DNA of 64,000 bases from GAS188 sp963794475 (GCA_963794475.1 CAWCDW010000003.1:434001-498000); one strand, 5' to 3'; positions 1-9,283 are shown, numbered from the stretch's first letter. The notes: generated by a model from the sequence alone, not told the origin. Numbers and translations: made by a program.

Positions 1-435
1 CACGATCGTGCGCAATCCTTCTACCTTTCGGCGCTGAAGATCGCGCCCGGCGACCCGGGTCTCCTCTCCAATCTCGGCCTTTCCTACGCACTCTCGAAGA
101 AGCTGCCAGAAGCCGAGCGCGTGCTGACCGAGGCGGCGCAAAACCCGAAAGCGGACCCACGCGTGCGGCAGAACCTCGCGCTGGTGCTCGCCCTGCAAGG
201 GCGCTTCGACAACGCGACCCAAGCCCTTCGCCATGATCTCTCATCGTCGGATGCCGCAAGGAACGTCGCCGACATCCGTTCCATGATCGCCCAGCCCAAC
301 ACTTGGGATGCGATCCGCGGCAAGAGCGTCGCTAAGGCTGGCGCGAAGGGCACCTCGGTGACGGCGGTCGCGCGCGCGACACCCGCCGCGGAGCCTGCCG
401 CGCAGGCGAGCGAGGCGCAGACGGCAGCGCAATGA
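1..435 (+). CDS. tadD: TadD-like tetratricopeptide-repeat protein, C-terminal part
   Basis: The frame is open from the first base of the window, so the start lies outside; 144 residues are visible. The segment reads as TPR helices (for example SNLGLSYALSKKLPEAERVL and LALVLALQGRFDNATQALRH), followed by a low-complexity Ala/Thr-rich tail. TadD proteins are TPR lipoproteins that help assemble or localise the Tad secretin. The N-terminal lipobox is not visible here. The gene runs convergently to tadC with a 48-base gap, so it is not in the main tad operon transcript. The TPR fold is clear; the TadD identity is inferred mainly from context. Confidence 0.75.
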   Translation, partial: HDRAQSFYLSALKIAPGDPGLLSNLGLSYALSKKLPEAERVLTEAAQNPKADPRVRQNLALVLALQGRFDNATQALRHDLSSSDAARNVADIRSMIAQPNTWDAIRGKSVAKAGAKGTSVTAVARATPAAEPAAQASEAQTAAQ

Positions 436-483
436 CCGCGGCCTCGCTGCAAAAGGCCCGCCGGGCGCGGCGCCGTTGGAGCG

Positions 484-1464
484 TCAATCCCAGTGGAAGA
501 TCTGAATCAGGGCCGGCGTGAGGATGACCACGAAGAGCACCGGCAGGAAGAACAGGATCATTGGCACGGTGAGCTTCGGCGGCAGCGCTGCCGCCTTCTT
601 TTCCGCCTCGTTCATGCGCTGATCGCGGCTTTCCTGCGCCAGGACGCGCAGGGCGACGCCAACCGGCGTGCCGTAGCGTTCGGCCTGCACCAGCGCGGTG
701 GTGATCGCCTTGATGGCGTCGACGCCCGTCCGGTTCGCGAGATTTTCGAAAGCTTGCCGCCTCTCCTGGAGATAGGAGAGCTCAGCGGTCGTCAGCGTCA
801 GCTCTTCGGCGAGAGCCACGGATTGCGAGCCGACCTCGGCCGCGACCTTGCGGAAGGCGTGCTCGATGGAGACGCCGGATTCGACGCAGATCAGCAAGAG
901 ATCCATGGCGTCCGGAATGGCGCGCCGCATCGACAATTGGCGCTTCGACGTCTGATTTTTCAGGAAAATTTCCGGAAGCTTGATGCCGAGATAGAGCGCG
1001 CCCACCACCGCGATCAGCCGCACCATCACCGAATATTTGTCGCCGATGACGACGAAGGCATAGAAGATGGTGAACAAGAACAGGCCGATCGGTGAGACAA
1101 GCCTGAAGAACAGGAAGGCGGTTTCGGCCTGCTTGCCGCGATAGCCCGCCATCGCGAGGCGAAGCTTGGCGGTCTCGGTGCCGAGCCAGCTCGACAAGTT
1201 CAATCGATCGACGACCTTCTTCATGTAAGCGGTCGGTTGCTGGCGCAGCGAGACCTTTTGCCCCACGTTCTTGCCGAGGCGCTCGCGCTCGCGCGCGCGA
1301 AGGGCTTCGCGCTCGATCGACACGGCCCGCATGCGGCGGGAAAGATTGTCGCCCTCGACGAAGGTCATCCCGAGCGTGATGATCGTCGCGGCAGTCGCCA
1401 CCGCCACCATCAAGGTGAAGAGGAACTGCGGATCGACGAGCTTGTGGAGGATGAGGTCCATCAT
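484..1464 (-). CDS. tadC: Tad pilus inner-membrane platform protein TadC
   Basis: A 326-residue type II secretion F-domain (GspF-like) protein. Hydrophobic segments lie near the N-terminus (about 12-32), in the middle (about 115-160) and at the extreme C-terminus (about 300-322). The conserved cytoplasmic region contains AIPDAMDLLLICVESGVS and later GTPVGVALRVLAQESRDQRM. With TadB it forms the inner-membrane platform on which the CpaF ATPase acts to assemble or retract Flp pili. It is the last gene of the minus-strand tad operon, 115 bases after tadB. Two adjacent ATG codons are possible starts and no strong ribosome binding site separates them. Confidence 0.93.
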   Translation of the reverse strand: MMDLILHKLVDPQFLFTLMVAVATAATIITLGMTFVEGDNLSRRMRAVSIEREALRARERERLGKNVGQKVSLRQQPTAYMKKVVDRLNLSSWLGTETAKLRLAMAGYRGKQAETAFLFFRLVSPIGLFLFTIFYAFVVIGDKYSVMVRLIAVVGALYLGIKLPEIFLKNQTSKRQLSMRRAIPDAMDLLLICVESGVSIEHAFRKVAAEVGSQSVALAEELTLTTAELSYLQERRQAFENLANRTGVDAIKAITTALVQAERYGTPVGVALRVLAQESRDQRMNEAEKKAAALPPKLTVPMILFFLPVLFVVILTPALIQIFHWD

Positions 1465-1579
1465 CGGACGACGAACCTCCGCACGGCGACCTTTCCGGCG
1501 GCCAAGATGGGTCGCCTTACCCCTGGGCCGGAGTCGGACAGAAAAACGGCGCTCGACGCCCTCATGCGATGCGCGCTCA

Positions 1580-2554
1580 CTAGAAGTCGAACCGGATCAT
1601 TCTTCGCATGACGAGGACGCCGACCCCCATCCACACCCCCGCGGCGATCATCGACACCTTGCCGTGAAAGGTCGTCCATAGAAGCGAGATGTAATCGGGG
1701 CTGCTCAGCCAGACGAGGATGGCGACTGTGAAGGGCAGGCAGGCGATGATCCCGGCCGAGGCCTTCGCCTCCATGCTCATCGCTTGGATCTTTCCCTCCA
1801 TTTTTCGACGCTCGCGAATGACTCGCGAAAAATTCGAAAGCGTCTCGCCGAGATTGCCGCCGGATTTCTGCTGAATGGCAATCACGATGCCGAAGAAATT
1901 GGCTTCGGTGACCGGCACGCGCTGATAGAGGCGTTCGCAGGCCTCGGCGATGCTCAAGCCGAGCGATTGCGATTCGATGATGTGGCGGAATTCCGAACGC
2001 ACGGGCTCGGCGGCCTCGCCGGCGACGATGCGGAAGCAATCGCCGAGCGGCAGGCCGGATCGGACGCCTCGCACCACGACGTCAACGGCGTTCGCGAACT
2101 CGTTGATGAACTGCTTCGAGCGCCTCTTGATGAGGTAGATCAGGATCCAGCGCGGCATGCCCAACGCGCCGACCAGCATGGCGCCGAGCATGACGAATAA
2201 ATTGCCGGTCACCAAAAAGGAGGTGAGGCCGAAGGCCAAGGCCAGTGCACCGCCCAGCATATAGTATTGGCGCTTCGACCAGCTTAGCCCCGCCTGCAGG
2301 ATGCGGGTCGACAGATCGACCTTGTTCCTCGCCGTTTCGCGTTGCTCGAGCTCTTTCAGGCTTTGCGCGATCTGCTCTCGCCGGCCCGCGGTGTTGCGTT
2401 GCGGGGCCGAAATCTCGCGCATGGTACGGTTGACGAATTGGTCCTGGCGTTGCTCGACGCGCACCTCGCCCGACAGATAGGGCATCACCACGAGGGCAAT
2501 GCCGCCGAGGCTGATCGCCGCGAGGAGGCCGATGAGCAAGGGGGAAAACGCCAT
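1580..2554 (-). CDS. tadB: Tad pilus inner-membrane platform protein TadB
   Basis: A 324-residue T2SSF-domain protein, partner of TadC. An N-terminal membrane segment (about 5-25) is followed by a charged linker with an RREQIAQSLKELEQRETARNK helix and a central hydrophobic pair. The typical GspF-like cytoplasmic helices contain FANAVDVVVRGVRSGLPLGD and QQKSGGNLGETLSNFSRVIR. A last membrane segment sits near the C-terminus. The gene lies 45 bases after cpaF. Order and length match the usual tadA-tadB-tadC arrangement, and the membrane platform role is well established for the family. Confidence 0.94.
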   Translation of the reverse strand: MAFSPLLIGLLAAISLGGIALVVMPYLSGEVRVEQRQDQFVNRTMREISAPQRNTAGRREQIAQSLKELEQRETARNKVDLSTRILQAGLSWSKRQYYMLGGALALAFGLTSFLVTGNLFVMLGAMLVGALGMPRWILIYLIKRRSKQFINEFANAVDVVVRGVRSGLPLGDCFRIVAGEAAEPVRSEFRHIIESQSLGLSIAEACERLYQRVPVTEANFFGIVIAIQQKSGGNLGETLSNFSRVIRERRKMEGKIQAMSMEAKASAGIIACLPFTVAILVWLSSPDYISLLWTTFHGKVSMIAAGVWMGVGVLVMRRMIRFDF

Positions 2555-2599
2555 GTCGCGATCCTTCGCGGTACCCGCTTTACGACGGCTCGAGCCGCC

Positions 2600-4075
2600 T
2601 CAAGCCGTTTGTGCTTTCGGCTCGAGCGCATCGAGCGCCGCCGCAAGCCGCGTCGCTTCGCCGAAGTAACGGGCGCGCTCCCAAAAGCGGGGCCTGCCGA
2701 TTCCGGTTGAGACGTGCCGCCCCGTCACCCTGCCGTTCGCGTCCTCGGCACCCATGTCGAAGAGCACGATATCCTGGGTGATGATGACATCGCCTTCCAT
2801 GCCCATCACTTCGGTGATGTGGGTGATGCGCCGTGAACCGTCGCGCAAGCGCGCGGCCTGGACGATCACGTCGACGGAGGACACCATCATCTCGCGGATG
2901 TTCCTCGGCGGCAGCGCGAAGCCGCCCATGGTGATCATCGATTCGACGCGCGACAGGGCCTCGCGCGGCGAGTTCGCGTGCAGCGTGCCCATCGAGCCGT
3001 CGTGGCCCGTGTTCATCGCCTGCAAGAGGTCGAAGGCCTCCGGGCCGCGCACCTCGCCGACGATGATGCGCTCGGGGCGCATGCGCAGGCAGTTCCGCAC
3101 CAGGTCGCGCATCGTCACCTGGCCTTGCCCCTCGAGATTGGGCGGGCGCGTCTCGAGCCGCACCACATGCGGCTGTTGGAGCTGCAGCTCGGCCGCGTCC
3201 TCGCAGGTGATGATGCGCTCGTCGTCATCGATGTAGCGCGTGATACAATTCAGGAGCGTCGTCTTTCCCGAGCCGGTGCCCCCGGAAATCAGCACATTGC
3301 AGCGCACCCGCCCGATGATCTTGAGGATGTCGGCGCCCGGCTGCGAGATGGAGCCGAACTTCGTCAACTGATCGAGGGTGAGCTTATCCCTCTTGAACTT
3401 GCGGATCGTGAGGGCCGGCCCATCGATTGCAAGCGGGGGCACAATCACATTGACGCGCGACCCGTCCGGCAGGCGGGCATCGCAAATCGGCGAGGATTCG
3501 TCGACGCGCCGTCCGACTTGGCTGACGATGCGCTGACACACATTCATCAATTGGGAATTGTCGCGGAAACGGACCGAAGTCAGCTGAATCTTTCCGGACA
3601 CTTCGATGTAGGTCTTCTGGGCACCGTTGACCATCACATCGGCGATGTCGTCGCGCGCTAGCAAAGGTTCGAGCGGGCCGTAGCCGAGCACGTCGTTGCA
3701 AATATCGTCGAGCATGTCCTCCTGCTCGGCGATCGACATGGCCACATTCTTCAGCCGGATGATCTCGCTGACGATGTCGCGGATTTCCTCGCGTGCGCTC
3801 TCGGTGTCGAGCTTCGCGAGCTGACTCACGTCGATGGCCTCGATCAGCGCGCCGAAGACCATGCTTTTCGTCTGATAATAATCGTCCGAGCGCAGCTGCT
3901 CGCTCGAAGCCGTTTGCGGCGCCGCCGAGGGCGCAGGCTCGTCTCGCTGAACCACGGCCAGCGAAGGCGATGGGTTCGCGCGCGCCGTCGGCGACGGCTC
4001 GGCCGCGGCGGGCGCAGGAACGACCGGCCGCAGCCTTGGCGCCGCGCTCACACCCGTGGGACGTTTTCCAAACAT
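2600..4075 (-). CDS. cpaF: Tad pilus assembly ATPase CpaF/TadA
   Basis: A 491-residue type II/IV secretion ATPase of the VirB11/GspE superfamily. It powers Flp pilus assembly at the cytoplasmic face of TadBC. A low-complexity Pro/Ala N-terminal tail of about 60 residues precedes the N-terminal domain (LEPLLARDDIADVMVNG). The Walker A motif ISGGTGSGKTTLLN is near residue 265, and the Asp and His boxes follow (MRPERIIVGEVRG, GSMGTLHANSP). A TTG lies one codon upstream, but the ATG at 4075 has an AGGTCAGG-like ribosome binding site and is preferred. The gene follows cpaE by 19 bases. Confidence 0.96.
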   Translation of the reverse strand: MFGKRPTGVSAAPRLRPVVPAPAAAEPSPTARANPSPSLAVVQRDEPAPSAAPQTASSEQLRSDDYYQTKSMVFGALIEAIDVSQLAKLDTESAREEIRDIVSEIIRLKNVAMSIAEQEDMLDDICNDVLGYGPLEPLLARDDIADVMVNGAQKTYIEVSGKIQLTSVRFRDNSQLMNVCQRIVSQVGRRVDESSPICDARLPDGSRVNVIVPPLAIDGPALTIRKFKRDKLTLDQLTKFGSISQPGADILKIIGRVRCNVLISGGTGSGKTTLLNCITRYIDDDERIITCEDAAELQLQQPHVVRLETRPPNLEGQGQVTMRDLVRNCLRMRPERIIVGEVRGPEAFDLLQAMNTGHDGSMGTLHANSPREALSRVESMITMGGFALPPRNIREMMVSSVDVIVQAARLRDGSRRITHITEVMGMEGDVIITQDIVLFDMGAEDANGRVTGRHVSTGIGRPRFWERARYFGEATRLAAALDALEPKAQTA

Positions 4076-4094
4076 CAACCTGACCTGAACCGAC

Positions 4095-5375
4095 CTAACT
4101 CACTTTCCGCGACGCCGCCCGCTTCAGAAAAGGCAATTGGAACGGCAGGTTAAATTTTGATTTACGCGTCTCGGTCCGGCCGGTGAGGGCTCGCGCGAGC
4201 GAGAGGTAGACCTCCGCATGCTTGCCGTTCCCCTGCATCTCCGAGATCATCCGTCCGTTGTTGGCCGCCGAGCCGAAAAGTTGCGCGTCATAGGGTATGA
4301 CGGTCGCCTCGGCGCCGACTTTTTCGACAAAATCGGCGACGCCGATCTCGGGGCGCTTCGGCACGCCCGTCTTGTTGAGGACGAGACGGGGCGGGGCATC
4401 ATTGGGCCGGGCCGCCTTCAGCCATTCGTAAAGGCTCTTGGCATTGCGCAGATTTGCAAGGTCCGGCTCGGCGACCAGCAGGATCTCGTCGGCCCCGACC
4501 AGGCAACGCTTGACGGGCGCGCTCCAATTATGCGGCAGATCGAGGATGATGTAGGGCACGCTGGTGCGCAACATGTCGATCAAGTGATCGAAGTTTATGC
4601 TCTCGAAATCGATGGGGATGTCGAGCATCGCGGGGGCGGCAAGGAGGCTCAGATTGTCCGCGAGCGTCGACATGATCCGTTCCATCAAGGTCGTATCGAG
4701 CCGATCGGGTGCTGAGACCGCATCGACGACACCTTGCAGAGGGTCGTGATCGAAGTTGAGCCCGGCGGTCCCGTAGTGCAGGTCGAGATCCACGATCACG
4801 GTCGCAAGCTCGAGTTGGCGTGAAAGGGCCCAGCCGAGATTATGGGCGAGCGTCGAGGCACCGCAGCCGCCCTTGGCGCCATAGACCGCGATCACGCGTC
4901 CGACAGGATCGGCATTCTCCCCGTGAAAGAGTTCGGAGATCGATTGAATGAAGGCGAGATGCTCGACCGGCGCGATAAGGTATTCGCTCACGCCGCGCCG
5001 CATCAGCTCACGATAGAGAAGCACGTCGTTCACGTGACCGACGACGACGACCTTCGTGTCGGGGTCGCAGACGCCGGCGAGGCGATCGAGGCTCTCGAGC
5101 AAGGCTTCGCGATTCCCGATCGATTCGATGGCGATGACGTTCGGCGTCGAGGCCTCGGCATAGGCTTCCACGGCGGCGGGCGCGCCGCCCATCTGCACCT
5201 TGACGTGCACCTTGCTCATGCGCCGGTCGGCCGCCGCCGCCTGGACCGAGTTCGCTAGCTCGGGCGTTTCGCAAAAGGCTTGCAGCGAGATGCGCGGCAA
5301 GGGCTGGATATGGGGAGGAGAGTGCCCCTCGCCGTTCACTTGCGACCCCCGTTGAACTCCAGACAATTCGCTCAT
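4095..5375 (-). CDS. cpaE: Pilus assembly protein CpaE/TadZ (ParA/MinD-like)
   Basis: 426 residues. An N-terminal receiver-like region (about 50-160) precedes a ParA/MinD-type domain with a deviant P-loop around residues 160-172 (VYGAKGGCGAST). The usual signature lysine of the P-loop is replaced, as is common in CpaE/TadZ proteins. The strand after the P-loop carries VIVDLDLHYGTAG. TadZ-family proteins mark the cell pole and recruit the Tad machinery. The ATG overlaps the cpaD stop as TGATG, indicating translational coupling. The same frame stays open upstream, but that part overlaps cpaD and does not look like CpaE. Confidence 0.93.
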   Translation of the reverse strand: MSELSGVQRGSQVNGEGHSPPHIQPLPRISLQAFCETPELANSVQAAAADRRMSKVHVKVQMGGAPAAVEAYAEASTPNVIAIESIGNREALLESLDRLAGVCDPDTKVVVVGHVNDVLLYRELMRRGVSEYLIAPVEHLAFIQSISELFHGENADPVGRVIAVYGAKGGCGASTLAHNLGWALSRQLELATVIVDLDLHYGTAGLNFDHDPLQGVVDAVSAPDRLDTTLMERIMSTLADNLSLLAAPAMLDIPIDFESINFDHLIDMLRTSVPYIILDLPHNWSAPVKRCLVGADEILLVAEPDLANLRNAKSLYEWLKAARPNDAPPRLVLNKTGVPKRPEIGVADFVEKVGAEATVIPYDAQLFGSAANNGRMISEMQGNGKHAEVYLSLARALTGRTETRKSKFNLPFQLPFLKRAASRKVS

Positions 5376-6139
5376 CAAGGCGCTCCGCCGCCGCCGATAT
5401 TGCTGATCGATGCCTTGTTCTTGCTGCTGTCGTAAACCGTCGCCGGATCCTGCCCCTGACGCAGTTTGGTGATCTCGTTCGAGCGCTTGATGACGTCGAT
5501 GCGCTCCTCGACATGCGGACGCACGAGATCGATTGGATCGGCGGTTTGCGCCGCGATGTTCTGCTGATAGGCACAGCCGAAATTCCAGTATTGCTCGTTC
5601 TCGATGCCTTCCCTCGTGCCCGAGCCCGAGAGATCCTTCGGCCAACGCCCGCAGGAATGGGGCAGGGTGGCGGCGAGCTCAGCGAAGCTCAGCCGGATCG
5701 GAGCGGCGAGCAAAGGATCTTCGACCATGTAAGGCTGGATCGAGAGCGGGACACGACCGGACGGGCCGCCAAGCGCCGTCCTGATGGCATCGATGCCGCG
5801 CGCGTCGCCGATGGGATCGGTGCTGCCGACAGGCACATAGGCCATCATGACGCCTTTGCCATGCTGGCGGAATTCCTGAACGAAGGCGCGCAAATCCTGA
5901 CGCTGGCGCGGATCGAGGGGCCCTGCGTTCGCGCCGACGAAGATGTCGAGCGTGCGATTCTTATCCGTGATCACGATCGGGTGCCGATCGCGATAGTCGG
6001 AAGGATCGCGGCCGGCATTGGTCACGATGCGGTCCGCGCCGCAGCCGGCGAGCACGACCGAAAGGGCGATGACGCCCGAAAGGCCGAGCGCCCGCGCCGT
6101 TCGGCCGTGGTCTCGTGAGGAGGGAGCGTGAGGGAGCAT
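5375..6139 (-). CDS. cpaD: Pilus assembly lipoprotein CpaD
   Basis: 254 residues. An N-terminal signal with lipobox VVLAGCG predicts an outer-membrane lipoprotein. The body matches the CpaD family: ITDKNRTLDIFVG, then RQRQDLRAFVQEFRQHGKG and a conserved Cys-containing region around NFGCAYQQNIAAQTADP. CpaD/TadD-type lipoproteins assist the secretin. The long open frame starting further upstream overlaps cpaC and is not believed. The chosen ATG lies 12 bases after the cpaC stop and directly precedes the signal sequence. Its stop is shared with the cpaE start. Confidence 0.92.
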   Translation of the reverse strand: MLPHAPSSRDHGRTARALGLSGVIALSVVLAGCGADRIVTNAGRDPSDYRDRHPIVITDKNRTLDIFVGANAGPLDPRQRQDLRAFVQEFRQHGKGVMMAYVPVGSTDPIGDARGIDAIRTALGGPSGRVPLSIQPYMVEDPLLAAPIRLSFAELAATLPHSCGRWPKDLSGSGTREGIENEQYWNFGCAYQQNIAAQTADPIDLVRPHVEERIDVIKRSNEITKLRQGQDPATVYDSSKNKASISNIGGGGAP

Positions 6140-6150
6140 GTGCGCGAGCC

Positions 6151-7644
6151 TCAATCGTGGATGAAGCCGACGGAACCGCGATAGTTCGGGGGTGGCGCAT
6201 TGGCGCCCGCGACGCCGTAGATCTTGTTCAGCTTGCCGAGAAGAAGGGTCTGCGGATCGGTCGGGTCGACGAAGTTGTCGTCCGGGCGCGCGATGTCGCT
6301 CGGCGGCACCGGCTTCACGATGTAAGGGGTGACGATGATGACCAGCTCGGTTTCGTTGCGCTGGTAATCCTGGGAGCGGAACAAGGCGCCGAGAATCGGC
6401 AGCTTCATCAGTCCCGGCAAGCCGTTGAGATGTGCCCTCACCTCTTGCTGGATGAGGCCGGCGAGCGCCACCGAGCCGCCGGAAGGAAGTTCCACGGTCG
6501 ATTCGGCTTGGCGCGTGCGCGTGCCGGGGACCGTGATGTTCACGAAGGTGAAGGTGTTCTCGAAATCGATGTCGGTGACCTCGGTGGTGAGGCGCATGCT
6601 GATGCGGCCGGGCGAGAGCACGACCGGCGTGAAGCCGAGCGTCACGCCGTACGGCTTGAAGTCGACGCCGACCGTGCAAGGCGGCGCGCCGCCGGCGCCG
6701 GTGCAGGTTTGATTGGTCGGCACCGGAAAAGTGCCGCCCGCGGTGAACTTCGAAGCTTCGCCGGAGATCGCGGTGAGCGTCGGCTCGGCGAGCACGCGTG
6801 CCACGCCGTCCTTCTCGAGCGCCTTGATATTGGCGTCCGTCTTCGCCTTGCCGGCCGAGCCCATGATGTTGATGTTGGTGTTCGAGACCGGCTGGCTCGT
6901 CGAATCGGTGACGGGAAAGTTGAGCAGAAAATCGGTCGGCGACTTGAAGACGCGCCAATTCGTGCCCGTGATGTCCATGCCGAGCTGCTTGATGATGTCG
7001 CGCGTGATCTCGGCAATCGTCACCTTGACCATCACCTGGTCCTTGGCCCGCACGGTGAGCGAATTGATCACGTCGCCAGTCGCATCCTTCGCACCCCCGT
7101 CGAGATGGCCGACGAAACCTTTCGCGATGTCCATCGCCTGCTGGGCTTCAAGGGCCGAGCCTACCTCGCCCGTGAGAATCACGGTGTTGTCGACGGCGGT
7201 CACGGTGATCGCGGAATTCGGCATCGCGACCTTCAAGGTGCGGCGCAGCTTGTTCATGTCGCGCCCGACCAGGATTTCGAGATTGGCGATCTGGGCGCCT
7301 TGCGCGTCCATGATGAAGACGCTCGTCGCCCCATCGCTCATGGCGATCAGGAAGACCTTGCGGGTCGAGCGCACCACGGCGTTGGCCACTTTGGGATTGG
7401 CCACGAATACTTCCTTGGCGTCGCGCGGAAGATCGACGACGATCGACTTGCCGATGCCGAGGTTGATCTTTTCCGGAACGGCGGGATTGGCGCCCGTCAC
7501 GCGGATCGTGGACGGCGTGTCGTCGCCGAAGCTCCCGGGCGCTGACCGCGCCGGCCCTGCGGCCAGGATCGCCGTGGCGAGAGCCAGGCCCGGCAAGGCG
7601 AGCCTTGCCGCCAGAGCCGCGATGCGCGTCAACGAAGCGAGCAT
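6151..7644 (-). CDS. cpaC: Flp pilus secretin CpaC/RcpA
   Basis: 497 residues with a signal peptide (about 1-34). A pilotin/STN-like domain begins at about residue 55 (GKSIVVDLPRDAKEVFVANP). A BON-like segment follows (NTVILTGEVGSALEAQQAMD), and the C-terminal secretin domain ends in the family block PSGGSVALAGLIQQEVR, then LPILGALFRSQDYQRNETEL. It forms the outer-membrane channel through which the Flp fibre passes. It is followed by cpaD at 12 bases and preceded by cpaB at 22 bases, so it is part of one operon. Confidence 0.95.
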   Translation of the reverse strand: MLASLTRIAALAARLALPGLALATAILAAGPARSAPGSFGDDTPSTIRVTGANPAVPEKINLGIGKSIVVDLPRDAKEVFVANPKVANAVVRSTRKVFLIAMSDGATSVFIMDAQGAQIANLEILVGRDMNKLRRTLKVAMPNSAITVTAVDNTVILTGEVGSALEAQQAMDIAKGFVGHLDGGAKDATGDVINSLTVRAKDQVMVKVTIAEITRDIIKQLGMDITGTNWRVFKSPTDFLLNFPVTDSTSQPVSNTNINIMGSAGKAKTDANIKALEKDGVARVLAEPTLTAISGEASKFTAGGTFPVPTNQTCTGAGGAPPCTVGVDFKPYGVTLGFTPVVLSPGRISMRLTTEVTDIDFENTFTFVNITVPGTRTRQAESTVELPSGGSVALAGLIQQEVRAHLNGLPGLMKLPILGALFRSQDYQRNETELVIIVTPYIVKPVPPSDIARPDDNFVDPTDPQTLLLGKLNKIYGVAGANAPPPNYRGSVGFIHD

Positions 7645-7666
7645 GATCTTGGGTTCCAGCCTTCGT

Positions 7667-8458
7667 TCAATTCCTGCCGCCGATGAAAGTCTGCACGCCG
7701 TAGCGGATCACCGAGAGCTGCGCGTCCCTGTCGGCCACGACCTCGGGCGCGTTGGCGTCCGCGACACTTCGCAAGGCGAGAGTGAGCGTGCCCGAGCGCT
7801 GGGCAAGCGCGATCGTGTTCACCTCGTTGGGGCCGAGCTCGAGCGTCGCGGTCTCGCCGACCGCGACCCGTTCGCCGTTCTTCTCCTCGATATTGGGGCC
7901 GATGGCGAGGACGCGGATGTTTTGCAGCAAAGTATCGCTGGCGTAGACGTCGCCGCCTTGTGATTGGCTGGACCGCCAGTCCTTGTGGATATGGATCACG
8001 TCGACGTGGTCGTTCGGGAGAATGAGCGTGCCGGCGCTGTTCGAGCCTCGCTGATCGATGCTGATGGCGAGCGCCCGCTTACCCTCCGGCAGGATGGCGG
8101 AAAGATAGCCGGCGTCGGTCTTGATCAGCTTGTCCTTGGTCACCGGCTCGTTGGCCACGAAGGTCTCCCGCGCGAGCGAACCCGAGTTCTGAGCGATGGC
8201 GTCGGGGGCGTCCTTCTTGAGGATCATGGTTGGCGCGACCCCGTCCGCGGGCCAGGGCAGCCATTTGAGATTGGCGGCGCCGAGCTTGGTGCCGAGGGCC
8301 AGATCGGAGGCCGCGACCAGCACTTCGCTCGCCGCGATCTTCTCCGGCTCGGGCGCGGCGGGAGGCGAGGCGGACTCACGCCCGCCGTTTGCAAGATAGG
8401 CCGCGGCCAATCCGGCCACGGCCGCAACGCCGATGATGGCGATACGCGCTGGTTTCAT
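7667..8458 (-). CDS. cpaB: Pilus assembly protein CpaB/RcpC (SAF domain)
   Basis: 263 residues. A single N-terminal membrane anchor is followed by an SAF domain (ASEVLVAASDLALGTKLGAANL) and the RcpC/CpaB C-terminal domain (LILPNDHVDVIHI, LLQNIRVLAIG). The protein is periplasmic and is thought to contact the secretin and peptidoglycan. A GTG eight codons upstream is an alternative start. The ATG at 8458 is preferred because it immediately precedes the basic-hydrophobic signal anchor. This is the first gene of the cpaB-tadC transcript; the preceding 318 bases are non-coding and probably hold its promoter. Confidence 0.92.
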   Translation of the reverse strand: MKPARIAIIGVAAVAGLAAAYLANGGRESASPPAAPEPEKIAASEVLVAASDLALGTKLGAANLKWLPWPADGVAPTMILKKDAPDAIAQNSGSLARETFVANEPVTKDKLIKTDAGYLSAILPEGKRALAISIDQRGSNSAGTLILPNDHVDVIHIHKDWRSSQSQGGDVYASDTLLQNIRVLAIGPNIEEKNGERVAVGETATLELGPNEVNTIALAQRSGTLTLALRSVADANAPEVVADRDAQLSVIRYGVQTFIGGRN

Positions 8459-8776
8459 GACAAGGACCCGGAACGATGACACGACTGAGAGGCGACGCGC
8501 CTCTATGCCTGATTTGAACAGGTAAAGGTCAAGGCATGGTTAACCGGGAGTGGCGAAACGTCATTAACGAACATAAAAATCGACTAAAACTGAGAGACAA
8601 GGAAATGAATTCACGTGCTTATTTCGATCTTTAACCAAAATAACCTTTGGTTCAGGCAAAAGCCATGAAACTTGCATTGCGTGGCAATGCAATCACTTCC
8701 TGATTCGTAATCGGATGCTTTTCCCCCATCGGCCGTCTGGCAAGCCGTCGTACAAGTGTTGCACCGCTCGAGCGCC
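8459..8776 (-). promoter_or_regulatory. Leader/promoter region of the cpaB-tadC operon with two palindromes
   Basis: A 318-base gap of lower GC than its surroundings between cpaA and cpaB. It contains a perfect 8-base inverted repeat at 8672-8692 (TTGCATTG, 5-base spacer, CAATGCAA). A second inverted repeat at 8633-8652 has arms AACCAAA and TTTGGTT. Several TTAACC-type words (8535, 8632) resemble half-sites of the cell-cycle regulator CtrA, but no full TTAA-N7-TTAA box was found. The region is very likely the promoter of the assembly operon; the identity of the binding proteins is inference. Confidence 0.45.
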
Positions 8777-9283
8777 TCAGCCCGAAAAAGCGCGAAGCAT
8801 GATTTGCGCGTTGGGTAGGATGGCGAGCGCCGCGAGCGCGAGCGCGATGCCGTAAGGGATACCGGTTTCGGGCGCATGCAGCCTGAGTGCCCAGGGGGTC
8901 CGCGCGAGCATCAAAGGCAAGGGGTAGCGTCTGGCGGCGAGGAGCGTGAGCGTGAGCACCCCGCCCAGGATCGAGGCCAGCATCAAGTAATCGAGGAGAT
9001 CGGCGAAGCCGAGCCAGAGCGCGATGCCTGCCGCGAGCTTGGCGTCGCCGCCACCCATCCAGCCGGCCGCGAACATCGCAAAAGTGACGGCGAGCACGAG
9101 AACGCCCGCGGCCAAATGCCAGGCGACTTCCGTTGCCGGCAAACGGCAGAGCGCGACCACCGCGATGAAGGCGAGTGCCACGGCGGCCGTCAGCTTGTTG
9201 GGGATCGTCATCGTGGTGAGATCATAAGCGGCGGCGAAAGCCATCAGCGCCGGGAAGACGCCGAGAAACAAAATGGCGGTCAT
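8777..9283 (-). CDS. cpaA: Prepilin peptidase CpaA/TadV
   Basis: 168 residues, almost entirely hydrophobic with about five or six membrane segments: an A24-family prepilin peptidase of the short TadV type. The two aspartates of the family are visible in AYDLTTMTIPNKL (near residue 21) and in GWMGGGDAKLAAG (near residue 76). It cleaves the Flp prepilin leader at the Gly-Ala junction. A GGGGGAG ribosome binding site lies 7 bases before the ATG. It lies just downstream of the flp pilin and its terminator. Confidence 0.94.
   Translation of the reverse strand: MTAILFLGVFPALMAFAAAYDLTTMTIPNKLTAAVALAFIAVVALCRLPATEVAWHLAAGVLVLAVTFAMFAAGWMGGGDAKLAAGIALWLGFADLLDYLMLASILGGVLTLTLLAARRYPLPLMLARTPWALRLHAPETGIPYGIALALAALAILPNAQIMLRAFSG

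Noticed and set aside
4095..5375. Loss of function of CpaE from its missing P-loop lysine
   Set aside because: Many CpaE/TadZ proteins naturally lack this lysine, so the change is not unusual.
8611..8877. Minus-strand open frame overlapping the cpaA 3' end
   Set aside because: Composition is Ser/Arg-rich and it covers the palindromes of the leader region; no family pattern and no ribosome binding site.
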